Source of the DNA: Aquimarina sediminis
GTDB taxonomy: Bacteria; Bacteroidota; Bacteroidia; Flavobacteriales; Flavobacteriaceae
DNA length: 64,000 nt
Reading direction: 5' to 3'
NCBI RefSeq assembly: GCF_002895435.1
Contig: NZ_POYJ01000004.1
Span: forward strand, 1-64,000
Shown: in pieces, positions 52,671-62,500 of the stretch
Layout: each line of letters begins with the position of its first letter
Position numbering within the stretch: the stretch's first letter is position 1
Notes under the pieces: generated by a model
What the model saw: the letters and a program-made list of their open reading frames with translations, nothing else
The model's database searches: none
Told to the model about the DNA's origin: nothing
Position numbers and translations under genes: made by a program

Positions 52671-55064
52671 ATGAATAAGTTTTTAATTACGTTTATTCTT
52701 ATCATTACAACTATATTTGGGTACGCACAAACCAAAATTAGCGGAACAGTAAAAAATGAACTGGGAGAAAATATTCAATATGCCACAGTAAGAATATTAA
52801 ACTCATCAGTTGGAACGGTTACTGATACTCAGGGAAAGTTTGAATTAATTACTCCTTCAAAAAAATCTATAATCGAAATTTCCTCTATTGGTTATGCTAA
52901 CAAAATTATAAATATCAACAATGCGAACATTGATATAGTATTATCAAAAAATATTGAAACACTGGATGAAATTATAGTTTCTGCTCAGAAACGAGAAACC
53001 TCACTCATTCAGACTCCAATTGCGGTCACATCACTCAATGCTCAAAAAATAGAAGACACCAGAACCTGGGACTTATCAAGTCTTACGGCCATGGTACCAA
53101 ACTATTTATATCAAGAACTTGGCGTAGGTTTTCAACAAGTACAATCCATACGAGGTATACAAGTCTTTAGTGAAAATCCAGCTGTTGCTACCTATATTGA
53201 TGAAGTAAATAACTTGGATATACTAGCAAATGGTTTTGTACTAACAGATATTGAACGTATTGAAGTACTTAGAGGACCACAAGGAACACTTTTTGGTAGA
53301 AACACTATAGGTGGTGTAGTAAATATTACCACAAAAAAACCAAAGAACAAAACCGCTGGCTTTGTAAACATGGGAATGGGAAACCTTAATCTTAATCGAC
53401 ATAGCATTGGTCTAAAGACTCCAATTATTAAAAATAAATTATTTATTGGGTTTAACGGATTATTTCAAAATCGTGATGGGTACTGGAAAAATGATACTTC
53501 ATTATCTATCAATCCAGACATAGAGTCCAACAACCAAACCGTAGGGGATAGTAAGAATTTATATGGCAACCTTTTTGTTAAATGGTTAGCTTCAGACAGG
53601 TTCAACCTTTTATTCAATATAAAAGCACAAAAAGATTGGTCAAATGCATCTAGCTTCTTTGTTTCTCAACCCAATGAAGAAATTGCTTTTAAAAATCCAA
53701 ACAAAATCTATTTAGGAAAACTGGCAAGTCATGAGCGTGATATTATAAATACTTCTATGGTATTAAAATACAATGCAAGTTCGTTTGCTATTAGTTCTAT
53801 TACAACGTATCAAAACATAGCACTAGCTTTTAAAAATATAGATTTTAATGATGGTGCGTATTATCACTCTTTTGTAGATTCGGATTTTGGAGAAAAGCTC
53901 CCAAAACAAGAAGTTTGGAATCAAGAATTCAGGATTAATTCTACCAATTCTTCTTCAAAACTACAATACACTGCCGGAATATATGGTTTTAGCCAATTGG
54001 CCTACGAACCATCTTCAAATCTTGCCTTACAACCCGTATCAAATGAATCTTCTATTCTTTTAGGCTTACCCGTCGATACAAGTATCATTACTATTAATAA
54101 AGGTGATAATTATGGTTTGGCCGCTTTTGGCGAAATAAGTTATAACATAACAAATAAACTAAAAGTCACTGGAGGGCTTCGCTATGACTATGAAAAACGT
54201 AAAAATGAATTTAATGGGTTTGGTGATCTTTTATTACAAAATAACACAAGTACACTTATTGAAAATCAACCTTTAACATCCAAAAGTAATTCTTATGAAG
54301 CACTATCTCCAAAACTTGCTTTATCATACGCAATTACAGATCATTCTAATATATACTCTAGTTACACCCGTGGTTTTAGGGCTGGAGGAATTAATATACA
54401 ACGCTTACAAGACGAAGCCAATCAAACCTTTGATCCAGAATACTCTAATAACTTTGAATTAGGATATAAGCTAAATGTTTTAGACAATAAATTGAATCTA
54501 GGTATTACAGCTTTCTATATAGACTGGACAGATCTTCAATTCTTTAATCAAGTGTCCATTGGCACTTTTACTCGAGAAAATGTTGGAGATGCCATGTCAA
54601 TGGGAGTCGAGATAGAAGCCGTTGCTATTCCTGTTAAGGGATTACAACTAGATGCTAGTTTTGGTTTTAACGATACAGAATACAAAAACTTCATCCTTAA
54701 TAGAGATAGAATCACTTCACTTATTCCACTTACTATCGAGGAAAACAAAATTGATGTTAGTGGTAACAAGTTAGCTAACACTCCTAATCATACATTCTTT
54801 TTCGGAGCTCAATACACAAGTGTTTTTTCAAAAAAAATGAAGATGACCTTGAGAGGTGAAGTCAAAAATATAGGTGAATACTTTACAGATATTCAAAATG
54901 ATTTAAAACAGCCTTCATACACCATTCTAAACACCAAATTAGGAGTTGAATTAGGGAAATACAATATATCAATTTGGGCACAAAACCTAACAGATGAAAC
55001 ATATTTATCTTTTGGTAGCTCTGATACTAGTTTTGGAAGAAATGTAAGAACAGCCCCCCATTAA
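52671..55064 (+). CDS. TonB-dependent receptor with frameshifted C-terminus
   Basis: The 797 residues have a signal peptide (about 1-19), a CarboxypepD_reg-like domain (about 22-95), a plug (about 110-230; IQVFSENPAVATYIDEVN, IEVLRGPQGTLFGRNTIGGV) and a barrel of the siderophore-receptor class. The frame stops as FGRNVRTAPH, missing the last strand. In the next frame after the C6 run (55054-55059) the sequence reads PLTYGTTFSIKF and stops at 55094-55096, exactly the canonical end. One additional C would restore it. This may be a phase-variable tract, a real mutation or a read error. The restored gene would end nine bases before the following ATG. Confidence 0.93.
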   Translation: MNKFLITFILIITTIFGYAQTKISGTVKNELGENIQYATVRILNSSVGTVTDTQGKFELITPSKKSIIEISSIGYANKIININNANIDIVLSKNIETLDEIIVSAQKRETSLIQTPIAVTSLNAQKIEDTRTWDLSSLTAMVPNYLYQELGVGFQQVQSIRGIQVFSENPAVATYIDEVNNLDILANGFVLTDIERIEVLRGPQGTLFGRNTIGGVVNITTKKPKNKTAGFVNMGMGNLNLNRHSIGLKTPIIKNKLFIGFNGLFQNRDGYWKNDTSLSINPDIESNNQTVGDSKNLYGNLFVKWLASDRFNLLFNIKAQKDWSNASSFFVSQPNEEIAFKNPNKIYLGKLASHERDIINTSMVLKYNASSFAISSITTYQNIALAFKNIDFNDGAYYHSFVDSDFGEKLPKQEVWNQEFRINSTNSSSKLQYTAGIYGFSQLAYEPSSNLALQPVSNESSILLGLPVDTSIITINKGDNYGLAAFGEISYNITNKLKVTGGLRYDYEKRKNEFNGFGDLLLQNNTSTLIENQPLTSKSNSYEALSPKLALSYAITDHSNIYSSYTRGFRAGGINIQRLQDEANQTFDPEYSNNFELGYKLNVLDNKLNLGITAFYIDWTDLQFFNQVSIGTFTRENVGDAMSMGVEIEAVAIPVKGLQLDASFGFNDTEYKNFILNRDRITSLIPLTIEENKIDVSGNKLANTPNHTFFFGAQYTSVFSKKMKMTLRGEVKNIGEYFTDIQNDLKQPSYTILNTKLGVELGKYNISIWAQNLTDETYLSFGSSDTSFGRNVRTAPH

Positions 55065-55104
55065 CTTATGGAACCACTTTTAGTATCAAATTTTGAATCC
55101 ACAG

Positions 55105-56010
55105 ATGAAAGCAACAATTATAACCTTGTCTATTAGCCTGATAACCCTAAGTAGTTGTCAAAAACAAAATCATACTATAGGAAACTCGATTGAAAATACA
55201 CTTGAAACCAAAAGTAATAAAGATCAAGTTTCTAACTTGAAAAAAGAATACAATCTAAAACCAGACGGAACATCTTACACAGATGCTGAATTAGATGCAA
55301 TATCTCATACCGAATTAATGATGATGATTCATGAACCTCCTAGAGACACAATTCAAACTGTTGGGATACTTCTATACGATGGATATTTCTCTTTAGATGC
55401 CATGGGACCACTTTCTGTACTAAGCCATATGAGTCCTACCAAAACCATCTTAGTTGGTAGAAAAAAAGGAATCATTGCCAGTAGTAGTAATGTAAAAACA
55501 CAGGTTGATTATAGTATAGAAGACATTGATCAATTAGATATTTTGATTATTCCTGGCGGCTTTGTAGAAACCTATAAAGCTACACAAGATAAAGAGCTAT
55601 TAGCATGGGTGCAAAAAATAGATAAAAAAAGTAAATACACTGTAAGCGTATGTACCGGTGCTTGGATCTTGGGAGCTGCGGGATTATTGAATGGTAAAGA
55701 AGCGACCACTCACTGGTATAAAGCCAAAGAAAAACTAGCAAACTACGGAGCCAAATATGTCAATAAACGATACACTAATGATGGTAAATATTGGACTAGT
55801 GCTGGAGTATCAGCAGGAATCGATATGAGTCTGGCTCTAATAGATCATATCCTAGGTAGGAATTATGCGGCATTTACTGCTTTGGATATAGAATACGACC
55901 CAGAACCACCTTTTCAAGGAGGAAACCCCAACAAAACAGATAGAGTAGTTACTTATATGCTTGAGAAAATGTATGACCTAGGTTTAGAACCCTACCTAAA
56001 TAAAAATTAA
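55105..56010 (+). CDS. DJ-1/PfpI-family lipoprotein (isonitrile hydratase/GlxA-like)
   Basis: The 301 residues begin with a lipoprotein signal (lipobox LSSC). After a linker of about 60 residues a DJ-1/PfpI domain follows: TVGILLYDGYFSLDAMGPLS, ILIIPGGFVET, VSVCTGAWILGAAGLLNGKE with the nucleophile Cys, and TTHW. This layout is nearest to isonitrile-hydratase-like and GlxA-type proteins, which normally act in the cytoplasm; an exported lipidated form is unusual. The ATG at 55105 is preferred over the TTG at 55093, which lies within the receptor's restored reading frame. It is in the uptake operon. Confidence 0.87.
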   Translation: MKATIITLSISLITLSSCQKQNHTIGNSIENTLETKSNKDQVSNLKKEYNLKPDGTSYTDAELDAISHTELMMMIHEPPRDTIQTVGILLYDGYFSLDAMGPLSVLSHMSPTKTILVGRKKGIIASSSNVKTQVDYSIEDIDQLDILIIPGGFVETYKATQDKELLAWVQKIDKKSKYTVSVCTGAWILGAAGLLNGKEATTHWYKAKEKLANYGAKYVNKRYTNDGKYWTSAGVSAGIDMSLALIDHILGRNYAAFTALDIEYDPEPPFQGGNPNKTDRVVTYMLEKMYDLGLEPYLNKN

Positions 56011-56035
56011 AACGAAACTCCATAAATTATTACAT

Positions 56036-56173
56036 ATGTTAACGTATATCTTGATTATTGCAATCTCACTTTGCCTTTTTTGTATTCTTATAGAAATGCA
56101 TAAAATGAATAAAATAGGAAAACACTACAAAGAAGCTAAACTCCAACAAAAAGAAGAAAAACAATATCTTTGA
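56036..56173 (+). CDS. 45-residue single-helix membrane peptide
   Basis: An ATG at 56036 opens 45 codons: a hydrophobic helix at about residues 2-20 (LTYILIIAISLCLFCILIE) followed by a basic, Lys/Gln-rich tail (KHYKEAKLQQKEEKQYL). It is located 25 bp after the DJ-1-type gene on the same strand. Its size and position suggest an accessory small membrane protein of the uptake operon. No family is recognised. Confidence 0.5.
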   Translation: MLTYILIIAISLCLFCILIEMHKMNKIGKHYKEAKLQQKEEKQYL

Positions 56174-56247
56174 AACGAAAATTTAAAAAAATAAAAAACT
56201 CACTGTTTACAGTAGTTATCAAAAACAAAAAAGTAAAAATTACAATT

Positions 56248-56682
56248 ATGAAATTACCTCTTATATATTCAATATTATCAATAACACTATTATTTACATC
56301 CTGTAATCAGCTCTCTAAAGAAGAACAAGAATTCGATCTACTTATGCAAAAAGTAATTGATGTACATGATGAAGTTATGCCCAAAATGGGAGAAATGAGT
56401 AGCTTAATCAAAGATTTAGAGACCAAGATAGATACGACTAGCCAAGGGAAATCATATGCAAAAGCGCAACAAGACGTCAAAGATTCTTATGATTTTATGA
56501 TGACCTGGATGAGTGACTTTAGTGATAAGTTTCCTTATGAATCGAAAGAAAACAAAGTAGATGCTGAAAAATTATCTTCGCAAATGGAGTTACTTAAAAA
56601 AGAAGAAGTGAAAGTAAACAAACTAAGAGATCAAATTAACTCTAGCATTAAAAATGCAAAGCAATTACTCAAAAAGTCATAA
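56248..56682 (+). CDS. Hypothetical coiled-coil lipoprotein
   Basis: The 144 residues have a lipoprotein signal ending in LFTSC, followed by a helical, charged sequence with coiled-coil character (EVMPKMGEMSSLIKDLETKI, KKEEVKVNKLRDQINSSI). The ATG at 56248 is selected because it gives the clean lipobox; a TTG at 56170 would add a Lys-rich, non-signal extension overlapping the 45-residue gene. It is co-directional with the uptake block. Function unknown. Confidence 0.75.
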   Translation: MKLPLIYSILSITLLFTSCNQLSKEEQEFDLLMQKVIDVHDEVMPKMGEMSSLIKDLETKIDTTSQGKSYAKAQQDVKDSYDFMMTWMSDFSDKFPYESKENKVDAEKLSSQMELLKKEEVKVNKLRDQINSSIKNAKQLLKKS

Positions 56683-56751
56683 CATGCCGTTGCTTTGTTA
56701 TTTATAAAAATGTTTTACTTTAGCAATTGCAACAAATCATATTAAAAATCG

Positions 56752-57564
56752 ATGAAAAAAAATATCTTTATTGCTTGTGTACTGCTTATCTCAACTATAT
56801 CTATACAGGCGCAGAAAAAAAAGGATCTTCTTGAAGAAATAGATAAACTGAGAAAAGAGGTAAAAACTACAAAAGCTGAGTTAAATGATTCTCGTAAAAA
56901 AGAGAAAGCAACTTTAATACAGGTTCAAACCATGGAAGCCCAGGTAAAGGACTTAAAAGAAACTAATGCTTCTCTTCTAACCAATATGAGTAGTTTTACT
57001 CAATTATCTAATCAGAAAGCTAAAAACCTAGAGACATCTCTTACAAGCCTTCAGGAAAAGGATAAACAGATTAAAACTATAAATGATGCGATTAGCAAAA
57101 GTGATTCTATCAAATTGACAACGCTAACAGTTTTTAAAAACACTCTTGGAGGTGAAGCAAATATTGCTGTCAAAAATGGTGCTGTATTAATAACTTTGGC
57201 AAATACAGCTCTATTTGGTGAAAGCGATAAAAGTTTTGTTATTCAAGACAAAGCAAAAGGTGTTTTAGAAAAAATCGCAAATGCTTTAAATAGTAAGCCT
57301 GATCTTAAAATTATTGTTGAAGGTAATAGTAATGCCCTAAATATTAAAGATAAAAGCATTTTAGACAATTGGGATTTAAGCTCTAAACAAGCATCTGCTG
57401 TAGTAAGAATGCTACAAAATGATTTTAAAGTAGACCCAAAAAGAATGGAAGTTCTGGGTAAAAGTGAATATGGTTCGCAGAGTATAGAAACTGCTACTCG
57501 AATTATAATTGACCCAAAATTTGATGAATTTTACGGATTGGTAAAAGAAAAAATGAAAAACTAA
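56752..57564 (+). CDS. OmpA-like protein with N-terminal coiled coil
   Basis: The 270 residues have a signal peptide (about 1-20). A long coiled coil follows (about 22-120; LLEEIDKLRKEVKTTKAELN), then an OmpA/MotB-like domain (about 140-262; TALFGESDKSFVIQDKAKGV, IIVEGNSNALN, WDLSSKQASAVVRMLQND, PKRMEVLGKSEYG). Such domains bind peptidoglycan. Of the usual NxxLSxxRA motif only WDLSSKQASAV is kept, so binding may be altered. It ends at a strong terminator, which closes this block. Confidence 0.87.
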   Translation: MKKNIFIACVLLISTISIQAQKKKDLLEEIDKLRKEVKTTKAELNDSRKKEKATLIQVQTMEAQVKDLKETNASLLTNMSSFTQLSNQKAKNLETSLTSLQEKDKQIKTINDAISKSDSIKLTTLTVFKNTLGGEANIAVKNGAVLITLANTALFGESDKSFVIQDKAKGVLEKIANALNSKPDLKIIVEGNSNALNIKDKSILDNWDLSSKQASAVVRMLQNDFKVDPKRMEVLGKSEYGSQSIETATRIIIDPKFDEFYGLVKEKMKN

Positions 57565-57598
57565 TTCTTAATAGACTAGAATATACTTATTATATATA

Positions 57599-57626
57599 AA
57601 ATCCGATCGAGAGGTCGGATTTTTTT
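57599..57626 (+). terminator. Rho-independent terminator of the OmpA-like gene
   Basis: AAATCCGATC (57599-57608) pairs with GGTCGGATTT (57613-57622), with one wobble, around GAGA, then a T-run. Confidence 0.9.
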
Positions 57627-57690
57627 ATTGCCTTCCCTTACTTTTAAAACATTAAAAAAAATTCAGTTTTGATAGAATAAAATATATTAT

Positions 57691-57717
57691 TATATTTACG
57701 TAACCAATTACGTAATT
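57691..57717 (+). promoter_or_regulatory. Twin TTACGTAA palindromes over the MarR-GNAT promoter
   Basis: Two identical 8-bp palindromes, TTACGTAA, stand at 57696-57703 and 57708-57715, 12 bp apart. The second is part of a longer palindrome, AATTACGTAATT. A near-consensus -7 box (TATATTTA, 57691-57698) overlaps the first, and the ATG is at 57728. MarR proteins bind such palindromes, so autoregulation is likely. Confidence 0.6.
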
Positions 57718-57727
57718 AATTATATAT

Positions 57728-58681
57728 ATGAGTTTTTTTGATAATGTTGGCATTATTGCAATAGGTACCAGGATGAGAATGCTAAGTGAACGAATGGCTG
57801 AAGATGCAGCAAAAATATATGAGATGTACGAGGTTGACTTAAAACCAAAATGGTTTCCTGTCTTTTATGTACTATCTCAAAATGAATCAAAATCTATTAC
57901 AGAAATAGCCAATTTAATAGGGCATTCGCACCCATCCGTGTGCAAAATCGTTCGAGAGATGGTTCAAGAACAAATCCTCTGTGAAAAAAAAGATAAAAAT
58001 GACGGCAGAAAAAACAATATTCTATTAGCTCCCAAAGGCAAACAAATGGCCAAGCAAATTGAAGAGCAATATACTGATGTCAAAAAGGCCGTAGAAATTA
58101 CATTAAACCAAAGTAAACATAATATGTGGCGTGCTATTGAAGAATTTGAATTTCTTTTAGAGCAAAAATCAATGTACCAACGGGTTAAAGAAGAAAAGAA
58201 AACCAGAGAAATAGAAGAAGTAGAAATCATCCCATATAATCATAAATATAAAGCCCTTTTCAGGGCACTTAATGAAGAATGGATAACTACTTTCTTTAAA
58301 ATGGAAGAAACCGATCTCAAGGCGTTAGATCATCCAAAAGAATACATACTGGATAATGGTGGAGAGATCTTAATAGCATTGTATAAAAAAGAACCCGTAG
58401 GCGTATGTGCATTACTAAAAATGAATGATTCGCACTATGATTATGAAGTAGCAAAAATGGCCGTTTCTCCAATTGTAAAAGGTAAAGGTATTGGTTGGGC
58501 ATTAGGTAAAGCCATAATTGACAAAGCACAATCATTAGGTGCCCAAAAAATATATTTAGAAAGCAACACAGTACTAAAGCCCGCAATTAATCTATATCAA
58601 AAACTAGGATTCAAAAAAGTGGTAGGTCACCCAACCCCATATGAGCGATGCAATATCCAAATGGAATTGATCCTAGACTAA
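57728..58681 (+). CDS. MarR-family regulator fused to GNAT acetyltransferase
   Basis: The 317 residues combine an N-terminal MarR winged helix (about 30-145; SKSITEIANLIGHSHPSVCK, DKNDGRKNNILLAPKGKQMA) with a C-terminal GNAT domain (about 165-315). The latter has VAKMAVSPIVKGKGIGWALG (acetyl-CoA site) and LESNTVLKPAINLYQKLGFK. Such fusions occur in several bacterial groups; the acetyl acceptor is unknown. Twin palindromes upstream suggest autoregulation. A long imperfect hairpin follows the stop codon. Confidence 0.93.
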   Translation: MSFFDNVGIIAIGTRMRMLSERMAEDAAKIYEMYEVDLKPKWFPVFYVLSQNESKSITEIANLIGHSHPSVCKIVREMVQEQILCEKKDKNDGRKNNILLAPKGKQMAKQIEEQYTDVKKAVEITLNQSKHNMWRAIEEFEFLLEQKSMYQRVKEEKKTREIEEVEIIPYNHKYKALFRALNEEWITTFFKMEETDLKALDHPKEYILDNGGEILIALYKKEPVGVCALLKMNDSHYDYEVAKMAVSPIVKGKGIGWALGKAIIDKAQSLGAQKIYLESNTVLKPAINLYQKLGFKKVVGHPTPYERCNIQMELILD

Positions 58682-58687
58682 AAAAAT

Positions 58688-58792
58688 ATAGCTATAATCT
58701 CGGCGTTACATAAGAATTGAGTTCAGAATCCTTTATAGTGATTTGTTTAGATGTTTTACCTCAGTTCTTCTACGCCGAATTATAGCTTATTG
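58688..58792 (+). repeat. Long imperfect inverted repeat
   Basis: The left arm (58688-58720; ATAGCTATAATCTCGGCGTT...) and right arm (58760-58790; ...TACGCCGAATTATAGCTTAT) pair over about 30 bases with few mismatches, around a loop of some 40 nt, and TGTTTTT follows. It may be the terminator of the MarR-GNAT gene, a non-coding RNA or a miniature mobile element. The remaining sequence to 59008 shows no gene. Confidence 0.55.
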
Positions 58793-59008
58793 TTTTTAAT
58801 CTAAAAACAAGTGTTCCCAAAATAGCATTTAATTTTTTAGAATTTTACCAAAACACTACATATTATACTTAATCCGTTTAAAAATAAACAAACCTCGTTT
58901 TAATCCATTATATCAAGGTTTAAAACTATCACAAAAGAGGTTCTTTATCATTATGATTTCCATAAAATTTCGTAAATTAATGAGATACAGACTTTAAAGC
59001 TCTCGATT

Positions 59009-59455
59009 ATGAAAACTTTTGTACTAATTTTATTCGGCATGTGCTCTCTCCTTGCCCTTACGCAGGAGAAAAAGGATACTGCTACTGAGCCAAATAACCT
59101 TGAAGGTGTATGGGAACTAAAACATCAATACTTATATGAAGATAATCAAATATCAGATACTGTTTTAAATCAAAATGGATATCGCCAAGTTAAGATATAT
59201 AGTAAAGGAAAAGTGATGTGGACCAGGTTTGACCCAAAAGACGATAATGAATGGTTTGGATATGGAACCTATAGTATTAAAGATGGTATTCTTGAAGAAC
59301 ATTTAGAATATGCATCTGGTCCCATGATGAAAATAATAGACACTATGCAGGTCTTTAAATTTGAACTCATTATGAGTAAAAATTCATACCAACAAATCAA
59401 TATAGACGAAGAAGGGCATTATTCTTTAGCAGAAAATTATCAACGAGTCAATTGA
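59009..59455 (+). CDS. Secreted hypothetical protein (lipocalin-like?)
   Basis: The 148 residues have a signal peptide (about 1-18). The mature part is beta-rich: NLEGVWELKHQYLYEDN, VKIYSKGKVMWTRFDP, FGYGTYSIKDGILEEHLEY. Many small exported proteins with this G-x-W start and strand pattern adopt a lipocalin-like barrel, but I cannot assign a ligand. It stands alone and is convergent with the chitinase gene, sharing a terminator. Confidence 0.7.
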   Translation: MKTFVLILFGMCSLLALTQEKKDTATEPNNLEGVWELKHQYLYEDNQISDTVLNQNGYRQVKIYSKGKVMWTRFDPKDDNEWFGYGTYSIKDGILEEHLEYASGPMMKIIDTMQVFKFELIMSKNSYQQINIDEEGHYSLAENYQRVN

Positions 59456-59488
59456 TCTTTCTTACCCACTATAAATAGAACACAAAAA

Positions 59489-59522
59489 ATAATGGAGTCC
59501 AGTTACCTGGACTCCATTTTTA
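59489..59522. terminator. Bidirectional terminator between the small secreted protein and the chitinase
   Basis: AATGGAGTCCAG (59491-59502) and CTGGACTCCATT (59507-59518) form a perfect 12-bp stem with a TTAC loop and A-/T-runs on both sides. Confidence 0.92.
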
Positions 59523-59545
59523 TAATATTACACTTTTAAAATTAA

Positions 59546-62500
59546 CTATTCTTTAATTATTTTACCAGTTGTTTTGTTTTTGGAAACTGATATAGTGTAA
59601 AAATACATTCCTGATTCTAAATCTCCGATATCAAAACTTTTAACATCTTCTCCTCTTTGAAGATTATTGTTTTGGAAATCATAAACTTTAATCCCATTAG
59701 TATTAAATATCTGAAATCTGAAGTAATCTGAACCTGTAGATTTTGAGAGATTGCCATCTAGTGCTACGTTTATCATATTTCCAGAAAGAGGATTTGGAAA
59801 TACTTTTCCTACCTCACTTGATCTATTAGCCACGGCAGGGGCTCCTAATCCATCAAGATATGCTCTATGACTTGAAGAGAATCTAGAAGTATTAACTAAA
59901 TCCCAATTTATTGACCATGTCATTAAACCTCTAAAACTTGGGTAGGTCGCACTTGTAGTATAAGATCTACCTGGATAAGACACTCCTTTAATTAAATAAT
60001 CCAATGCTTGTTGTACAACTGCCTCAGAAGTATATCCACTTCCTGCTGCCTGTGTTGAAGAAGGCAAACCAATTGCCACCTGATCTGCTCTAAGCCCTGG
60101 AAAAGTAAGTCCTGTCTGCGCTACTGGAAATCCTGTTATTAACATTTCTGCCATAGCTACATGAAAATCTGCAGTAGCTGGTTGATACACCTGACCATCT
60201 CTACCAAACATAGATCCTGTATTATAATGTTGAACATGAATGTAATTCATCTCATCACGTAATGCATGAATAACCGGCAGGTATGCTCCAAAAATTCCAG
60301 AGTAATTACCATAAGCACCTTGTACATAAGCCGTTTCAGGAGCCATACTTAATATAAAGCGATTTGCTCCGATTTTTGTTCTAACAGCTTTTGTCGCTGC
60401 AATAAGATTTACAATTTTTGGCGTAGTAGGGCTTCTAAAGTCTGTATCTCCACTAGCCAAAGAAAGAGAACTTCCTTCAAGATCAATATCCAGACCATCA
60501 AAACCATAAGTATTGATAATATTAGTCATTGAACTAATAAATTCATTTTTTTCAGTTTCATTTCCTAATTCCACTCTGGCATTAGCTCCTCCAATAGAGA
60601 TTAAAACTTTTTGTCCTCTACTTCTTACTGTAGCCACATCATCTATAAAGGCTTGTGTATTTCCTGCATAAATTTCATAAGGGCTAAATTGCATATCTGA
60701 TGTGCTTCCTGCTCTAGGTTCTGCAAAAGCGACACAAATTACATCCCAATCTCTTGAAACTTCGCTAAGCCTCGGAGTTGTAGATCCATTATTGAAATTA
60801 TGCCAATATCCAACTAATATCTTACTTGGTAAGTTATTGTTTCCTCCATCTACTTTCTTTCTTACAGTTACTGCTTCTGATGTAGTTTGATTAGCCTCAT
60901 TATCAGTCGCTATAGCTGTTAACGAATAACTAGCAGCCTGAGCATTAGTAATTGTATAAGAATATGGACTAGTGGTGTCCTCTCCTAACTTTGTAGTTCC
61001 ATTAAAGAATTCTACTTTAGAAACTGTACCGTCATCTGTAGCATTAGCTGTGATTGTAACAGAGTTTCCTGCTGTATATGTAGCTCCATTAGCAGGAGAT
61101 GTAATATTAACTACAGGAGCATTTCCTCCTGGTCCTCCGCCACAATCTCCGATTTTAGACCATGCATCTTGCCAATGAGCTCCAGTACCCGGTGCATAAG
61201 CCCATGCTGCTGCTGAAGAGCACCACCCAGGAATATTACATTTAAATTTTTGATCTACATTTTGCACTTCTTCATTTTGACTATATGAAGTACCTGCAAC
61301 ATATTGTGGTAACCCATTACAGTTCCCTCCGCCGATAGCGGTTACAGAAACCGACACAGCAGAAGAGGTTGAAGTCGCACTACCATTATCTGTCGCCTTA
61401 GCTGTTAATACATAATTTCCTACCGCTGCATTAGTAATTGTATAACTATAAGGACTCGAAGCACTCTGTCCTATTTTAGCACCATTATTAAAAAATTCTA
61501 CCATTGTAATTGTACCATCTGTATCAGAAGCACTTGCTGTAATAGAGATCGAGGCTCCTTCATCAAAAGAAGAATTATTTGCAGGTGAGGTTATACTAAC
61601 CGAAGGAGGATCATTATTAACCCCATTAACTGAGATATTTACAGCAGAGGATGTGGTTGAAGCTCCTAGATTATCAGTTGCTTTAGCCGTTAATACATAA
61701 TTTCCTACAGCAGCATTTTGCCATACATATTCATATGGGCTTGTCGTGTCTTCTCCTAGCTTTGTAGGACCATTGTAAAACTCTACTTTAGCAACTGTAC
61801 CATCTGAGTCTGCAGCATTAGCCGCGATTGAGATTGCAGTTCCTTCTTGAAAAGTACTATTGTTAGCAGGCGAAGTTATGTTTACAGTAGGACTAACATT
61901 AGGGTTAGTTCCTCCACAGTCTCCAATTTTTGACCATGCTTGCTCCCAATGTGCTCCAGTACCAGGCGCATATGCCCACGCTGCATTAGAAGAACACCAT
62001 CCAGGAACATTACATTTGAATTTTTGATCTACATTTTGAACTTCGTCATCTTGACCATAAGATGTTCCCGCAACATATTGAGGAATATTAGCACATCCTC
62101 CACCTGTATCACTATTTACAGTAATAGAAACAACTGATGAAGTAGTACTTGCATTTTCATTATCAGTAGCCTTGGCAGTAAGAGCATATTCTCCTACAGC
62201 TGCATTAGTAATTGTAAAACTAAATGGGCTAGTGGTATCTTCACCCAACTTTGTGGGACCATTATAAAACTCAACCTTTGAGACAGCTCCATCAATATCC
62301 TGAGCATCAGCGGTAATTGCTATTGAAGCTCCTGCAATAAAAGTATCATTATTATTTGGTGAAGTAATACTTACTGTAGGAGGTACATTAGGAGGTCCAT
62401 TTCCTACTGTTATCGAAACAGCAGCAGAATTTCCTGTAGCATTTTCATTATCTGTAACCTTAGCTGTAAGTGTATAGCTACCCTCGGCTACATTTTGCCA

